The position numbers were made by a program, and so were the translations under genes. Of a stretch of 64,000 nt of DNA, positions 23,841 to 33,704 are shown in pieces. The notes beneath the pieces were generated by a model. The model had not been told where the DNA came from and did no database searches. It saw nothing but the letters and a program-made list of their open reading frames with translations. The stretch lies in the NCBI RefSeq assembly GCF_004803755.1, contig NZ_CP032311.1, positions 753,501 through 817,500 of the forward strand. Reading direction: 5' to 3'. The stretch is from Pseudomonas sp. DG56-2. Its GTDB lineage: Bacteria > Pseudomonadota > Gammaproteobacteria > Pseudomonadales > Pseudomonadaceae. Position 1 is the first letter of the stretch. Every line of letters begins with the position of its first letter.

Positions 23841-24758
23841 GTGGCCCAGGTCAAACGTATTCGTCGTAACGTCAGCGGCATCATCCTGCTCGACAAGCCT
23901 TTGGGGTTCACCTCCAATGCCGCGCTGCAGAAGGTTCGCTGGTTGCTCAATGCCGAAAAGGCCGGGCACACCGGCAGCCTTGACCCGTTAGCCAGTGGCG
24001 TTTTGCCGCTGTGCTTCGGCGAGGCCACCAAGTTTTCCCAGTACCTGCTCGACTCCGACAAGGGGTACGAAACGGTTATGCAACTGGGCCAGACCACCAC
24101 TACCGGCGATGCCGAAGGCGAAGTCCTGAAGACGCGCGACGTGACCGTCGGTCGCACCGATGTCGAAGCGGTTTTGCCACAATTTCGTGGTGAAATCAGT
24201 CAGATACCGCCGATGTACTCCGCCCTCAAACGCGATGGCCAGCCGCTGTACAAGCTCGCTCGTGCAGGGGAAGTAGTGGAGCGCGAGGCGCGTTCTGTTA
24301 CTATTAAGCGCTTGGAGTTGCTCGAGTGCGAAGGCACCCGGGTACGCCTCTCGGTTGGTTGCAGCAAAGGCACCTACATCCGCACGCTGGTCGAGGATAT
24401 CGGCGAGCAGTTGGGGTGTGGCGCCTACGTCGCCGAACTGCGTCGCACTCACGCCGGGCCTTTTGAATTGGCCCAGACCGTGACCCTCGAAGAACTTGAA
24501 GCGGTTCACGCTGAAGGTGGCAACGAAGCAGTCGATCGCTTCTTGATGCCCTCCGACAGTGGTCTGCAAGACTGGCCTTTGCTGCAGTTCTCCGAGCATA
24601 GTGCTTTCTACTGGTTGCATGGCCAACCGGTCAGGGCGCCCGAAGCGCCGAAGTTCGGCATGGTTCGGGTGCAAGATCACAACGGTCGCTTCATTGGTAT
24701 CGGTGAAGTGAGCGAAGACGGGCGCATTGCGCCACGTCGTTTGATTCGGTCGGAATGA
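23841..24758 (+). CDS. truB: tRNA pseudouridine-55 synthase TruB
   Basis: TruB forms pseudouridine 55 in the T loop of tRNAs. The start is GTG at 23841, with GGAG overlapping the end of rbfA. The 305-residue protein contains the catalytic motif [14 protein letters not shown] (Asp near residue 48) and the [10 protein letters not shown] strand, and ends in a PUA-like domain. The order rbfA-truB-rpsO is conserved across gammaproteobacteria. Confidence 0.97.
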   Translation: MAQVKRIRRNVSGIILLDKPLGFTSNAALQKVRWLLNAEKAGHTGSLDPLASGVLPLCFGEATKFSQYLLDSDKGYETVMQLGQTTTTGDAEGEVLKTRDVTVGRTDVEAVLPQFRGEISQIPPMYSALKRDGQPLYKLARAGEVVEREARSVTIKRLELLECEGTRVRLSVGCSKGTYIRTLVEDIGEQLGCGAYVAELRRTHAGPFELAQTVTLEELEAVHAEGGNEAVDRFLMPSDSGLQDWPLLQFSEHSAFYWLHGQPVRAPEAPKFGMVRVQDHNGRFIGIGEVSEDGRIAPRRLIRSE

Positions 24759-24769
24759 TCGAAACCTTC

Positions 24770-24793
24770 AGTTTCAGGCTTCGGCCTGAAACT
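24770..24793 (+). other. UUCG-capped 10-bp hairpin between truB and rpsO
   Basis: AGTTTCAGGC (24770-24779), TTCG, GCCTGAAACT (24784-24793): a perfect stem with an extra-stable tetraloop but no U-tract. It is likely a processing or stability element separating truB from rpsO. Confidence 0.6.
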
Positions 24794-24820
24794 GGCGGTA
24801 AAAGAGGATGGCTGTTAATA

Positions 24821-24893
24821 GGCATGGTCATGCCTCACTTTATGAATACAGGGATTTGTCCCTGGCCTATTGGAAACCGTTTGTTCGGTTTCC
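24821..24893 (+). promoter_or_regulatory. rpsO leader: three consecutive hairpins
   Basis: Three stems follow each other: GGCAT/ATGCC (24821-24834), CAGGGA/TCCCTG with loop TTTG (24849-24864), and GGAAACCG/CGGTTTCC (24872-24893). The last ends 20 bases before the rpsO start codon. Leaders of rpsO are commonly bound by S15 itself to repress translation; that role is inferred here from position and structure. Confidence 0.5.
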
Positions 24894-24912
24894 CTTGATT
24901 TGGAGAAGCCAG

Positions 24913-25182
24913 ATGGCACTCAGCGTTGAAGAAAAAGCAAAGATCGTTGGCGATTACCAGCAAGCTGCCGGTGACACCGGTTCGCCAGAAGTGCAAGTTG
25001 CACTGCTGACCGCCAACATCAACAAGCTGCAAGGCCACTTCAAGGCCAACGGCAAAGACCACCACTCCCGTCGTGGTCTGATCCGTATGGTTAACCAGCG
25101 TCGTAAGCTGCTGGACTACCTGAAGGGCAAAGACGCCACTCGTTACAGCGCCCTGATCGGTCGCCTGGGTCTGCGTCGCTAA
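24913..25182 (+). CDS. rpsO: 30S ribosomal protein S15
   Basis: S15 is a primary binder of the 16S rRNA central domain and forms an intersubunit bridge. The 89-residue protein has the conserved motifs [11 protein letters not shown] and [21 protein letters not shown] and ends RLGLRR. TGGAGAAG precedes the ATG. It lies between truB and pnp as in E. coli, with structured RNA on both sides. Confidence 0.98.
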   Translation: MALSVEEKAKIVGDYQQAAGDTGSPEVQVALLTANINKLQGHFKANGKDHHSRRGLIRMVNQRRKLLDYLKGKDATRYSALIGRLGLRR

Positions 25183-25200
25183 TAGCGGCCTGGCCAGTGG

Positions 25201-25268
25201 TGTGCGCGGCGTGCTGCATTCATCGCTTCCAATGCCTGGCATCGGGAGTGATGAGTACGCCGCGCGTA
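25201..25268 (+). other. Long double-stranded hairpin between rpsO and pnp (RNase III-type site)
   Basis: TGTGCGCGGCGT (25201-25212) pairs with ACGCCGCGCGTA (25257-25268, wobbles included). After an asymmetric bulge, TCATCGCTTCC (25220-25230) pairs with GGGAGTGATGA (25244-25254), with G-U wobbles. The roughly 23 paired positions give a rod long enough for RNase III. In E. coli the equivalent site starts PNPase autoregulation, which I infer here. Confidence 0.65.
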
Positions 25269-25432
25269 TCTATGAGGTTGGTTGTCTGCCTCGCCTAAGC
25301 GGTTTACCGCAAGGGCAGGGCAGGCTTCCAGCCTCTAGTTTTATCTGGACTGCCAACAGGGCCGATTCCCTGTTCTGCCCAAGAATTCGCAAGAACCAGT
25401 TCCCCCAGAGCCACTGAAGAAGGTAGGAAACC

Positions 25433-27538
25433 GTGAACCCGGTAATCAAGAAATTTCAGTTCGGTCAGTCGACCGTAACCCTCGAGACGGGCCGTATTGC
25501 TCGTCAAGCGTCCGGCGCCGTATTGGTCACCGTCGATAACGATGTCACCGTGCTGGTGACCGTGGTCGGTGCCAAACAGGCTGACCCAGGCAAAGGCTTC
25601 TTCCCCCTGTCCGTTCACTATCAGGAAAAGACCTACGCCGCCGGCAAGATCCCAGGTGGTTTCTTCAAGCGTGAAGGCCGTCCTTCCGAGAAAGAAACCC
25701 TGACCTCGCGTCTGATCGACCGTCCGATCCGTCCGCTGTTCCCAGAAGGTTTCATGAACGAAGTGCAGGTTGTCTGCACCGTCGTTTCCACCAGCAAGAA
25801 GACCGATCCGGACATCGCTGCGATGATCGGTACCTCGGCTGCCCTGGCAATCTCCGGCATTCCGTTCGAAGGTCCGATTGGCGCTGCGCGCGTTGCTTTC
25901 CACGAAAGCACCGGCTACCTGCTGAACCCGACTTACGAGCAGCTGGCTGCTTCTAGCCTGGATATGGTCGTCGCCGGTACTTCCGACGCCGTACTGATGG
26001 TTGAATCGGAAGCCAAAGAGCTGACCGAAGACCAGATGCTGGGTGCCGTACTGTTCGCCCACGATGAATTCCAGGCTGTTATCCAGGCTGTGAAAGAACT
26101 GGCTGCCGAAGCTGCCAAGCCTACCTGGGACTGGACTGCCAAAGCCGAGAACACCCCACTGCTGAGCGCCATCCGTGGCGAGTTCGGTGCTGCGGTTTCC
26201 GACGCCTACACCATCACTGTCAAGGCCGACCGTTACGCTCGCCTGGGCGAGCTGCGCGATCAGGCGATCGCCAAGTTCTCCGGCGAAGAAGGTCAGCCAG
26301 CGGCTTCCGAAGTCAAAGAAATCTTCGGTGAAATCGAATACCGCACCGTTCGCGAAAACATCGTTAACGGCAAGCCACGTATCGACGGCCGCGACACCAA
26401 GACCGTACGTCCGCTGAACATCGAAGTTGGTGTTCTGCCAAAAACTCACGGTTCGGCTCTGTTCACCCGTGGCGAAACCCAGGCACTGGTCGTTGCGACC
26501 CTGGGTACTGCCCGTGATGCCCAGTTGCTGGACACTCTCGAAGGCGAGAAAAAAGACCCCTTCATGCTGCACTACAACTTCCCACCGTTCTCGGTAGGTG
26601 AGTGTGGTCGCATGGGTGGTGCAGGTCGCCGTGAAATCGGTCACGGTCGTCTGGCTCGCCGTTCGGTTCAGGCTATGTTGCCTGCCGCCGACGTGTTCCC
26701 GTACACCATCCGCGTGGTTTCGGAAATCACCGAGTCCAACGGCTCCAGCTCCATGGCGTCGGTTTGCGGTGCTTCCCTGGCGCTGATGGATGCCGGTGTA
26801 CCGATGAAGGCACCTGTTGCCGGTATCGCCATGGGCCTGGTTAAAGAAGGCGAGAAATTCGCTATTTTGACCGACATCCTCGGTGACGAAGACCACCTGG
26901 GCGACATGGACTTCAAGGTTGCTGGTACCGCTAAAGGCGTTACCGCACTGCAGATGGACATCAAGATCAACGGTATCACCGAAGAGATCATGGAAATCGC
27001 CCTGGGCCAGGCCCTGGAAGCGCGCCTGAACATCCTCGGCCAGATGAACCAGATCATTGGTCAGTCCCGTAGCGAACTGTCGGAAAACGCGCCGACCATG
27101 ATCGCCATGAAGATCGACACCGACAAGATCCGTGACGTCATCGGTAAGGGCGGCGCGACCATTCGTGCAATCTGTGAAGAGACCAAGGCTTCGATCGATA
27201 TCGAAGACGACGGCTCGATCAAAATCTTCGGCGAAACCAAGGAAGCGGCTGAAGCTGCCCGTCAGCGCGTTCTGGGCATTACCGCTGAGGCCGAGATCGG
27301 TAAGATCTACGTCGGTAAAGTAGAGCGCATCGTTGACTTCGGTGCCTTCGTTAACATCCTGCCGGGCAAGGACGGTCTGGTTCACATCTCTATGCTGAGC
27401 GATGCTCGTGTCGAGAAAGTGACCGATATCCTCAAAGAAGGCCAGGAAGTTGAAGTACTGGTACTGGACGTGGACAACCGCGGTCGTATCAAGCTGTCGA
27501 TCAAAGACGTTGCTGCTGCCAAGGCATCCGGCGTTTAA
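25433..27538 (+). CDS. pnp: Polyribonucleotide nucleotidyltransferase (PNPase)
   Basis: PNPase is the trimeric 3'-5' phosphorolytic exoribonuclease of the RNA degradosome. The start is GTG at 25433 after GAAGGTAGG. The 701-residue protein has two RNase PH domains (about 1-220 and 310-540), a helical linker domain, a KH domain (about 550-610; [13 protein letters not shown]) and a C-terminal S1 domain ([18 protein letters not shown]). The structured leader upstream suggests RNase III-dependent autocontrol. A strong terminator follows. Confidence 0.98.
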   Translation: MNPVIKKFQFGQSTVTLETGRIARQASGAVLVTVDNDVTVLVTVVGAKQADPGKGFFPLSVHYQEKTYAAGKIPGGFFKREGRPSEKETLTSRLIDRPIRPLFPEGFMNEVQVVCTVVSTSKKTDPDIAAMIGTSAALAISGIPFEGPIGAARVAFHESTGYLLNPTYEQLAASSLDMVVAGTSDAVLMVESEAKELTEDQMLGAVLFAHDEFQAVIQAVKELAAEAAKPTWDWTAKAENTPLLSAIRGEFGAAVSDAYTITVKADRYARLGELRDQAIAKFSGEEGQPAASEVKEIFGEIEYRTVRENIVNGKPRIDGRDTKTVRPLNIEVGVLPKTHGSALFTRGETQALVVATLGTARDAQLLDTLEGEKKDPFMLHYNFPPFSVGECGRMGGAGRREIGHGRLARRSVQAMLPAADVFPYTIRVVSEITESNGSSSMASVCGASLALMDAGVPMKAPVAGIAMGLVKEGEKFAILTDILGDEDHLGDMDFKVAGTAKGVTALQMDIKINGITEEIMEIALGQALEARLNILGQMNQIIGQSRSELSENAPTMIAMKIDTDKIRDVIGKGGATIRAICEETKASIDIEDDGSIKIFGETKEAAEAARQRVLGITAEAEIGKIYVGKVERIVDFGAFVNILPGKDGLVHISMLSDARVEKVTDILKEGQEVEVLVLDVDNRGRIKLSIKDVAAAKASGV

Positions 27539-27555
27539 GAACGTAGCTTGAGAAG

Positions 27556-27580
27556 AAGGACCCTTCGGGGTCCTTTTTTT
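27556..27580 (+). terminator. Intrinsic terminator of pnp
   Basis: AAGGACCC (27556-27563), TTCG, GGGTCCTT (27568-27575), continuing TTTTT. A canonical strong terminator ending the long rimP-to-pnp transcription unit. Confidence 0.92.
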
Positions 27581-27714
27581 ATGCCCGGAAAATTACCTTG
27601 TGGACTTGCATCTTGCATGCAGGATTTTTCTCCGGCTTGCAAATTGCACGATTGAAAGTTTTGCGTATTTTTCTAACCTGTTGTTTTTTAAAGAAAAAAA
27701 CTAACCTAAAAACC

Positions 27715-27731
27715 TGGCACAGGCTCTGCAA
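27715..27731 (+). promoter_or_regulatory. Sigma-54-type promoter upstream of the BON-domain gene
   Basis: TGGCAC (27715-27720) and CTGCAA (27726-27731) place GG and GC exactly ten bases apart, as sigma-54 requires. A start near 27741 gives a leader of about 56 bases. Upstream (27683-27701) is an A/T-rich palindrome (GTTTTTT/AAAAAAAC) that could be bent or bound by IHF. No activator site is identified. Confidence 0.6.
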
Positions 27732-27796
27732 TGGTATTCGTACACCTGCTGCCAGGATTTACGGCGCAGATTTTTCGAAAAACAGGAGTGTCTCGT

Positions 27797-28147
27797 ATGA
27801 AGAAGTTCGCTATTGCTGCCGCTACTGCCACCGCTCTGACGCTGACCATGGCCAACGCGGCGTTTGCCCAACAAACCGCCCAGGCTCCGATGACCCTTGC
27901 TGCCGGTGAAATGACCAAGGCAACTGAAGCGGGTTCTGACACCTGGATCACCACCAAGGTCAAAGCTGATCTGATGACTGAAAAAGGCGTACCAGGCACC
28001 GATATCAAGGTTGAGACCAACAAAGGCGTTGTCTCCCTCTCTTCGGACGTAGCTGTCACTGCTTCGCAGAAAGAAATGGCGGTAGCAATCGCCAAGAAAA
28101 TCAAAGGTGTTCAAGCCGTTTCGGCTGACGGCCTGAAAGCCGAGTAA
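27797..28147 (+). CDS. Periplasmic BON-domain protein
   Basis: The 116-residue product starts at ATG 27797 with ACAGGAG upstream; an earlier in-frame start at 27731 is rejected because it would precede the signal peptide. Residues 1-24 form a Sec signal peptide with cleavage predicted after AFA. The rest is one BON domain (about 50-115: DTWITTKVKADLM ... GVVSLSSDVA ... VQAVSADGLK), as in OsmY-type periplasmic stress proteins. BON domains are thought to bind membranes or envelope ligands. It stands alone between two terminators, with a sigma-54-like promoter. Confidence 0.9.
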   Translation: MKKFAIAAATATALTLTMANAAFAQQTAQAPMTLAAGEMTKATEAGSDTWITTKVKADLMTEKGVPGTDIKVETNKGVVSLSSDVAVTASQKEMAVAIAKKIKGVQAVSADGLKAE

Positions 28148-28210
28148 GGTTTTCCCGACTCGCTGAGCTTTAAAGGTTCATGCGAAAGACCAAAAGGACT
28201 TGGTCACTCA

Positions 28211-28242
28211 AAGCCCCGGCACTGATTGCCGGGGCTTCTTTT
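28211..28242 (+). terminator. Intrinsic terminator after the BON-domain gene
   Basis: AAGCCCCGGCA (28211-28221), CTGAT, TGCCGGGGCTT (28227-28237), then CTTTTT. It may also end the convergent DUF748 gene, which stops 31 bases away on the other strand. Confidence 0.88.
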
Positions 28243-28272
28243 TGATCGCGGCGCAGGCCCGACCCTAGTGAC

Positions 28273-31212
28273 TCACTCCGCATCCAGATGCAATGGCGTG
28301 ATCACTCGGCCATCGGCTTCAGCTTGACCCAGGCTGGCATCGATGAAGTACACCCGGTCATCCTCAAGCTTGCCTTTATCGACCAGGTAGTCCTTGATGC
28401 TGCTGGCCCGGGCCTGGCCCAGTTGACGTAGCAGCAGCGCGCTTTCTCCCCAGGATTTGAGCACTGCGTCACGCAACTGGTTGCTGCGTTGCTCACGGTC
28501 CAATTGCTCCCACTCAGCCGGTGGCTGCTGTTTCATCCGGGTACGGTAGATGCCTTCGAGCATGGCCGGTTTATCGCTCTCAGGAACAGTCAGATCCGAT
28601 GCCTGGGCGGGAACCTTGTCGCCACGACGCTGGAGAATCTTGTAGTAGGTGCTTTGATACTCCCGTTCCAGGCGCTGCTGGGCAATCAACGGCCCGTCAC
28701 TGCTCTGGGCGCTGGTACCTTCGATCTCCAGGCGTAGGGCAGGGCGTTCCTTGAGTGCCGCTGCCAGCTTGTCCAGGGCGCTCTGTGCGTCGGGCGCCAA
28801 GTCGCTGGAGCCTGCGGCGAAGGCGACGTTACCAAGATCCTGGGCATCACCGCCGCTGATCAGTCCACCAATGAATTTGAACGGCGCCTGGGCCGCACGC
28901 AGCACCAGGTTACGCAGGGTTTGCCAGACAATCGGCATCACACTGAATTGCGGGTCGTTCAAGTCGCCGGTAACTGGCAGCTCGATGGAAATCTTGCCAT
29001 CGGTATCTTTGAGCAAGGCCACTGCCAGGCGAATAGGCAGGTCTACGGCATCCGGGCTGTCGACTTTTTCACCCAATTGCAGTTGTTCGACCACCACCTT
29101 GTTTTCGGCCTTGAGCTTGCCCTGAGTGATGATGTAGTGCAGATCGATGTTCAGGCGACCCTTACGGATACGGAACCCGGCGAACTTGCCGGAGTAGGGC
29201 GTCAGGGTGGTCAACTCGACACGTTTGAAGCTGGTAGCGATATCCAGGCTTGCCATCGGGTCGAAGGGGTTCAATGCGCCTTTGATGGTCACAGGCGCGT
29301 AACGATCGACTTTACCCTTGATGTCGACCTTGGCCGGTTTGGGCTGACGATTGTCGATCGTGCCGATTTGCCCGTTCAACTGCTGGATAGCCGTCGCGAA
29401 GTTGGGGGTCAGGCTGAAGTCGGCAAAGTTCGCCGAGCCGTCGTTGATGTCGATGGCGCCGATGCGAATGCCTAGTGGCTTGTCGCTGCTGGCGGGGGCT
29501 TTGCTTTTTGCCGGGGCACTGCTTTGCGCGGTGGCTGGCTGTGGGATCAGCAGGTCATCGACGTTGGTGGTGCGATCTTCATTGATCATGAAGCGCGCGT
29601 AGGGTTGCTTCAAGCTGACTTTGCCAATGCTCAATGCATCACCATGACGATAGGACACGCCGTCCAGGTTCAGTTGCTGCCATTTGACGAAGTCGCGATT
29701 CTTGATCGTATCCAGCGTGTGTAACTGGTTGACCTGTGCTTTGCCATCGATGTTGAACGCCAGTGGCTCGGTGCTCTTGAGGTCAACATTGAGGTCGCTG
29801 CCGAGCATGCCGCTGCGCAGTTCGAGGCGAATGAACGGGCTGATATAGGCTTGGGCGATTCGTAGGTCGATGTCCTGGGTGCTGACCTTGAGTTTCGCGG
29901 TGACGGGTGCCAGGTTGACCTCGCCGGCGGCCTGCAATTTGCCTTGTTTGCCCACGCCGGTATCGAGCTTGAGATTGAAAGGCGACTGATTGAGGCTGTC
30001 GAAGTTCTGCAGATCCAGATTCAGCGGTCCGACATCCAGGGCTACCGGCTCTTTCTGGGAGCGGTCGGCCAGATGAACCTTATAGTTGCGCAGTTGCACA
30101 TCCTTGAGCAGTACTTGCCAAGGCTTTGCCGGCTCGGCAGGGGGGGATTGCTGACCATCAGGTTCGGCGGCAGCGGGTTCGGCTTTCTCTTTTGCCGTGG
30201 GCTTGGCCGGTTGACTGGCGAACAGTTTTTGCCAATCCAGTTGGCCATCTGCCTCCAGGGCTGCCCAGGTTTCGAGCTGTTCGCTGCGGATCTTGCCGAC
30301 CGTGACCACCTGTTTGGCGAGGTCGATCGACGTTTCGCTGACATCCAGGCGAGCCAGGCGCGCGAGTGGTCGACCGTCCGGAGCCTTGATGGCAAAAGGC
30401 GCAATGCTCACCGAGGTGTTGTCCAGCAACAGCTCGGTTTCTTTCGAGAGGTTCAGTTTGTAGTGGGTGTCGAGGCTTACCACGCCTTCTTCCAGCACCA
30501 ACGGCACTGCATCGCGTACATACGGCCAGAAGGCTTTCATCTTGCCGTCGGTGACCTTGAGGGTACCTTCCGAGGCGATGGGTACCAAGCTCAGGGTGCC
30601 GCTCCAGTCGATACGACCACCTGCCGGCCCGATGGCGACCAGGGTCATGTCGCTGCTGTCGTCAGGCAGCGTGCTGAGGTTCTTGAGCTCCAGATTCATC
30701 GAGTCGTACAAGAACTCGATCGGTTCGCTGGGGCGCAGGTCCTGGAAGTGCAGGTAGCCTTCGTTGAGCTTTATGCTGCCAATGCGCAATGGGAACGGAT
30801 CACTGGCCGGCTCTTCGGCCTTGGGCTCGCTGGGCGGCAGTTTGAACAGTTGTGTGAGATTCAGCGTGCCATCGCTGGCGAACAGCAGCTCGGTGCGGGG
30901 CTTGTCCAGCTCCACACCAGCAAGGTGCAGGGCGCCAGTCCACACGCTGTCGAGCTGCAGGTTGGCGTACAGGCGCTCGAAGCCGACCTGCTCCTTGCCC
31001 GGCTCGCCTATCTGCAGGCCCCAGAGTGTCAGCTCGAGGCTGAACGGGTTGAGCTCTATACGCTGCAGATGGGCAGGTACCGTAGCGTAGTTGGTCAACT
31101 GCTGGTTGGCGATGCGCAAGGCAACGCCTGGGAGAATCAGAAAGCCAAGCAGGCTGTACAGGGCCAAGGCGGCCAACATGGCGCCGATGGCGCGTTTCAA
31201 TCCTTTGGGCAT
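28273..31212 (-). CDS. Large AsmA-like DUF748 envelope protein
   Basis: The 979-residue product has one N-terminal membrane segment (about 10-32) and a long periplasmic beta-rich body, typical of the DUF748 branch of the AsmA/YhdP-type proteins thought to bridge the periplasm and move or regulate lipids. Motifs such as RIELNPFSLELTLWGLQIGE near residue 50 and the repeated pattern 'LRIGSIKLNEG' / 'IRIGAIDINDG' (about 146 and 585) mark duplicated segments. Two proline/alanine/lysine-rich linkers interrupt it (around 340 and 555). The C-terminal 170 residues (VAFAAGSSDLAPDAQSALDK) look like an OmpA-type peptidoglycan-binding domain in degenerate form. Precise function is unknown. Confidence 0.88.
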   Translation of the reverse strand: MPKGLKRAIGAMLAALALYSLLGFLILPGVALRIANQQLTNYATVPAHLQRIELNPFSLELTLWGLQIGEPGKEQVGFERLYANLQLDSVWTGALHLAGVELDKPRTELLFASDGTLNLTQLFKLPPSEPKAEEPASDPFPLRIGSIKLNEGYLHFQDLRPSEPIEFLYDSMNLELKNLSTLPDDSSDMTLVAIGPAGGRIDWSGTLSLVPIASEGTLKVTDGKMKAFWPYVRDAVPLVLEEGVVSLDTHYKLNLSKETELLLDNTSVSIAPFAIKAPDGRPLARLARLDVSETSIDLAKQVVTVGKIRSEQLETWAALEADGQLDWQKLFASQPAKPTAKEKAEPAAAEPDGQQSPPAEPAKPWQVLLKDVQLRNYKVHLADRSQKEPVALDVGPLNLDLQNFDSLNQSPFNLKLDTGVGKQGKLQAAGEVNLAPVTAKLKVSTQDIDLRIAQAYISPFIRLELRSGMLGSDLNVDLKSTEPLAFNIDGKAQVNQLHTLDTIKNRDFVKWQQLNLDGVSYRHGDALSIGKVSLKQPYARFMINEDRTTNVDDLLIPQPATAQSSAPAKSKAPASSDKPLGIRIGAIDINDGSANFADFSLTPNFATAIQQLNGQIGTIDNRQPKPAKVDIKGKVDRYAPVTIKGALNPFDPMASLDIATSFKRVELTTLTPYSGKFAGFRIRKGRLNIDLHYIITQGKLKAENKVVVEQLQLGEKVDSPDAVDLPIRLAVALLKDTDGKISIELPVTGDLNDPQFSVMPIVWQTLRNLVLRAAQAPFKFIGGLISGGDAQDLGNVAFAAGSSDLAPDAQSALDKLAAALKERPALRLEIEGTSAQSSDGPLIAQQRLEREYQSTYYKILQRRGDKVPAQASDLTVPESDKPAMLEGIYRTRMKQQPPAEWEQLDREQRSNQLRDAVLKSWGESALLLRQLGQARASSIKDYLVDKGKLEDDRVYFIDASLGQAEADGRVITPLHLDAE

Positions 31213-31302
31213 GTGCGGCGTCGTCTATCTGTAACGGAAGTGCTTGGAGTATGGCACGTAAAATCGGTTCCGAAGCTAGCTCGGAATAACCGCTTTTTTC
31301 TC

Positions 31303-32319
31303 TCAGAGCTGCAGAATCAAGGTCTTGAGGGGGGGCTGAGCGTCCTGCGAAGGAAAGTCACTGGCCGGTGTCAGCACCTGACAGTCGCGCACCGGTCGGC
31401 CTGCTTTTTCCGCGCAACGCAGTACTTGTTCGCGCCAATCGGGGAGGCTGACTTTGGCCAGGTTGTTACAACAGATCAGCACGCCATCTTCGGCAGTGCT
31501 AAGCAGTGCGGGCTTGAGCAGGCTTTGATAGTCACGCAACAGGTCGACAGTACCGAACGCGCTTTTGGCCCAGGCAGGCGGATCGAGAAACACCAGATCG
31601 AACTGGCGCTGTTCCAGGCGAGGGTAGGCTGGCAGCTTGTGCCCGCGGCGCTGGCTGATGGGCAAACCGGCGAACTGGCGAATGGCGGGAAAGTAGTCGG
31701 ATTGGATGAAGCTCATCGGCGCTAACTGAGGGTTAAGCGCAGCATTTTCCTTTCCCACTCCCAGATTGCCCTCGGCAAAGTCCAGATTGCATACCTCGCT
31801 GGCACCCCCCGCTGCAGCACTAAGCCCTACACCACAGGTATAGGCAAAAAGGTTGAGCACGCGTTTTCCGGCGCTGTGTTGCTTTACCCAGCCGCGAGCG
31901 TTGCGCAGGTCGAGAAACAGCAGGGGATCCTGGCCGCCATGGCGGCCACGGACGCGATAGTTCAGGCCCCACTCGTGGCCGACATGATCCGACAGGGCTG
32001 CTTCGCTGGCCTGGTATACCGGGTCACGGCGGTCGATGCGGCTGTTACCTTGGGAGCGGTCGTTGTAGACCAGCAAAAGCTCGAGCCCCAGTTGCGCTTC
32101 TATCGTGGCGTGAAGTTCGAGCAAGGCGCTGGTTTCCAGCGTCTGGTGGAAGCTCTGCACCAATAGTTGCGGGCCGTAACGGTCAATGGTCAGGCCGCTG
32201 GCGCCCTCCTGGCTGCCGTGAAACAGGCGATAGCAGTCGGTGCCTTGGGCATGCAGTTCAGCGATAAGGCCCTGGCGGGCGTCGAGGGCGGCGCGCAGCG
32301 CCTGATTCAAGAGGGACAT
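31303..32319 (-). CDS. RlmI/RlmK-like class I SAM-dependent RNA methyltransferase
   Basis: The 338-residue protein belongs to the COG1092 family that includes 23S rRNA m5C/m2G methyltransferases. Visible are the SAM-binding motif [20 protein letters not shown] (about residues 153-172), the acidic motif [10 protein letters not shown] and the catalytic-type LDPPAWAKS near 245. It lacks the N-terminal PUA domain of E. coli RlmI, so its RNA target is uncertain. It follows the thiolase gene on the same strand after a GC hairpin. Confidence 0.82.
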   Translation of the reverse strand: MSLLNQALRAALDARQGLIAELHAQGTDCYRLFHGSQEGASGLTIDRYGPQLLVQSFHQTLETSALLELHATIEAQLGLELLLVYNDRSQGNSRIDRRDPVYQASEAALSDHVGHEWGLNYRVRGRHGGQDPLLFLDLRNARGWVKQHSAGKRVLNLFAYTCGVGLSAAAGGASEVCNLDFAEGNLGVGKENAALNPQLAPMSFIQSDYFPAIRQFAGLPISQRRGHKLPAYPRLEQRQFDLVFLDPPAWAKSAFGTVDLLRDYQSLLKPALLSTAEDGVLICCNNLAKVSLPDWREQVLRCAEKAGRPVRDCQVLTPASDFPSQDAQPPLKTLILQL

Positions 32320-32364
32320 GCACGTGGCCTTGGTTTGCGGACGTGCAGTTTATCAGCTCATGCC

Positions 32365-32393
32365 GTAGGCGGGGCCGTTGCGGCCCCGGCTAC
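32365..32393 (-). terminator. GC-rich hairpin after the thiolase gene
   Basis: GTAG-GC-GGGGCC (32365-32376) pairs with GGCCCC-GG-CTAC (32382-32393) around GTTGC. There is no U-tract in the direction of transcription, so termination would be partial or the element protects the 3' end. Confidence 0.5.
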
Positions 32394-32402
32394 CTTCCAA
32401 TT

Positions 32403-33581
32403 TCAGCGCTCGATTGCCAGTGCCACACCCTGGCCGCCGCCGATGCACAGGGTAGCCAGCCCCTTGCTCGCATCACGCTTGATCATTTCGTGCAGCAGCG
32501 TCACCAGTACGCGGCACCCCGAGGCACCAATCGGGTGACCCAGCGCGATCGCGCCACCGTTGACGTTGACCTTGCTGGCATCCCAGCCCAATTCCTTGCC
32601 TACCGACAATGCCTGGGCAGCGAAGGCTTCGTTGGCTTCGATCAGGTCCAGGTCGCTTAGCGCCCAGCCGGCTTTTTCCAGGCAGCGACGGGTGGCGCTG
32701 ACCGGGCCGATGCCCATGATTGCCGGGTCGACACCGGCATTGGCGTAGGCCTTGATTCGCGCCAGGATCGGCAGCCCCAGTTGCTGGGCCTTGGCAGCAC
32801 TCATCAGCATCACGGCAGCGGCGCCATCGTTCAGGGACGAGGCGTTGCCGGCAGTGACGCTGCCGTCTTTCTTGAAAGCGGGCTTGAGCTTGCTCAGGGA
32901 CTCGGCGGTGGTGCCGGCGCGCGGTTGTTCGTCAGTGGCAAAAGCAACCGGATCGCCCTTGCGTTGCGGAATCAGGATCGGGGTAATTTCGTCGACGAAG
33001 CGCTGCGCTTCTATGGCTGCGGCAGCCTTTTGCTGAGAGGCGGCAGCGAAAGCGTCCTGCTCTTCACGGCTGATGCCGTATTTTTCCACCAGATTCTCGG
33101 CGGTGATACCCATGTGGTAGTCATTGAAGGCATCCCATAGGCCGTCACTGATCATGCTGTCGATTAGGGTACTGTGGCCCATGCGCAGACCTGTGCGGGC
33201 GCCAGGCATTACGTAGTTGGCCAGGCTCATGTTTTCCTGGCCGCCGGCAATGATGACTTCAGCATCGCCACAGCGAATGGCCTGGGTGGCCAGGTGCAGG
33301 GCCTTGAGCCCGGAACCGCAGACTTTGTTCAGAGTCATGGCCGGCACGGCGTGGGGCAGGCCTGCCTTGATTGCGGCCTGACGTGCAGGGTTCTGCCCGG
33401 CGCCTGCAGTCAGTACCTGGCCGAGGATGACCTCATCGACCAGTTCGGCATCGATGCCTGTCTGGGTCAGCAATTGGCGGATCACAGCAGCGCCGAGATC
33501 TACTGCGGGAATGGCGGCCAGCGCGCCTTGGTAGCTACCGACAGCTGTACGGGTAGCGGCAACAATAACGACATCTTGCAT
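32403..33581 (-). CDS. Acetyl-CoA acetyltransferase (thiolase)
   Basis: This biosynthetic-type thiolase condenses two acetyl-CoA to acetoacetyl-CoA (or the reverse). The ATG at 33581 ([15 protein letters not shown]) gives 392 residues; a GTG five codons upstream is less likely given GAGG just before the ATG. The acyl-accepting Cys is C88 in [11 protein letters not shown]; the C-terminal active site has GHPIGASG and the base Cys in TLCIGGGQG. Its neighbours are an MpaB-type oxygenase and an acetyl-CoA synthetase on the same strand, which points to acetyl-CoA metabolism, but no polyhydroxyalkanoate or ketone-body genes are present. Confidence 0.93.
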   Translation of the reverse strand: MQDVVIVAATRTAVGSYQGALAAIPAVDLGAAVIRQLLTQTGIDAELVDEVILGQVLTAGAGQNPARQAAIKAGLPHAVPAMTLNKVCGSGLKALHLATQAIRCGDAEVIIAGGQENMSLANYVMPGARTGLRMGHSTLIDSMISDGLWDAFNDYHMGITAENLVEKYGISREEQDAFAAASQQKAAAAIEAQRFVDEITPILIPQRKGDPVAFATDEQPRAGTTAESLSKLKPAFKKDGSVTAGNASSLNDGAAAVMLMSAAKAQQLGLPILARIKAYANAGVDPAIMGIGPVSATRRCLEKAGWALSDLDLIEANEAFAAQALSVGKELGWDASKVNVNGGAIALGHPIGASGCRVLVTLLHEMIKRDASKGLATLCIGGGQGVALAIER

Positions 33582-33704
33582 GGCGCAGGTCCTCACTCTT
33601 ATTCATTGTGGTGTCAGAACGGCACAGGCCTATCGGGCCCTGATCGACCGTCATGGTGGCATAGATGCGCGGCTTACGGCCATTGGCGAACCGGCTGCTC
33701 GCCT

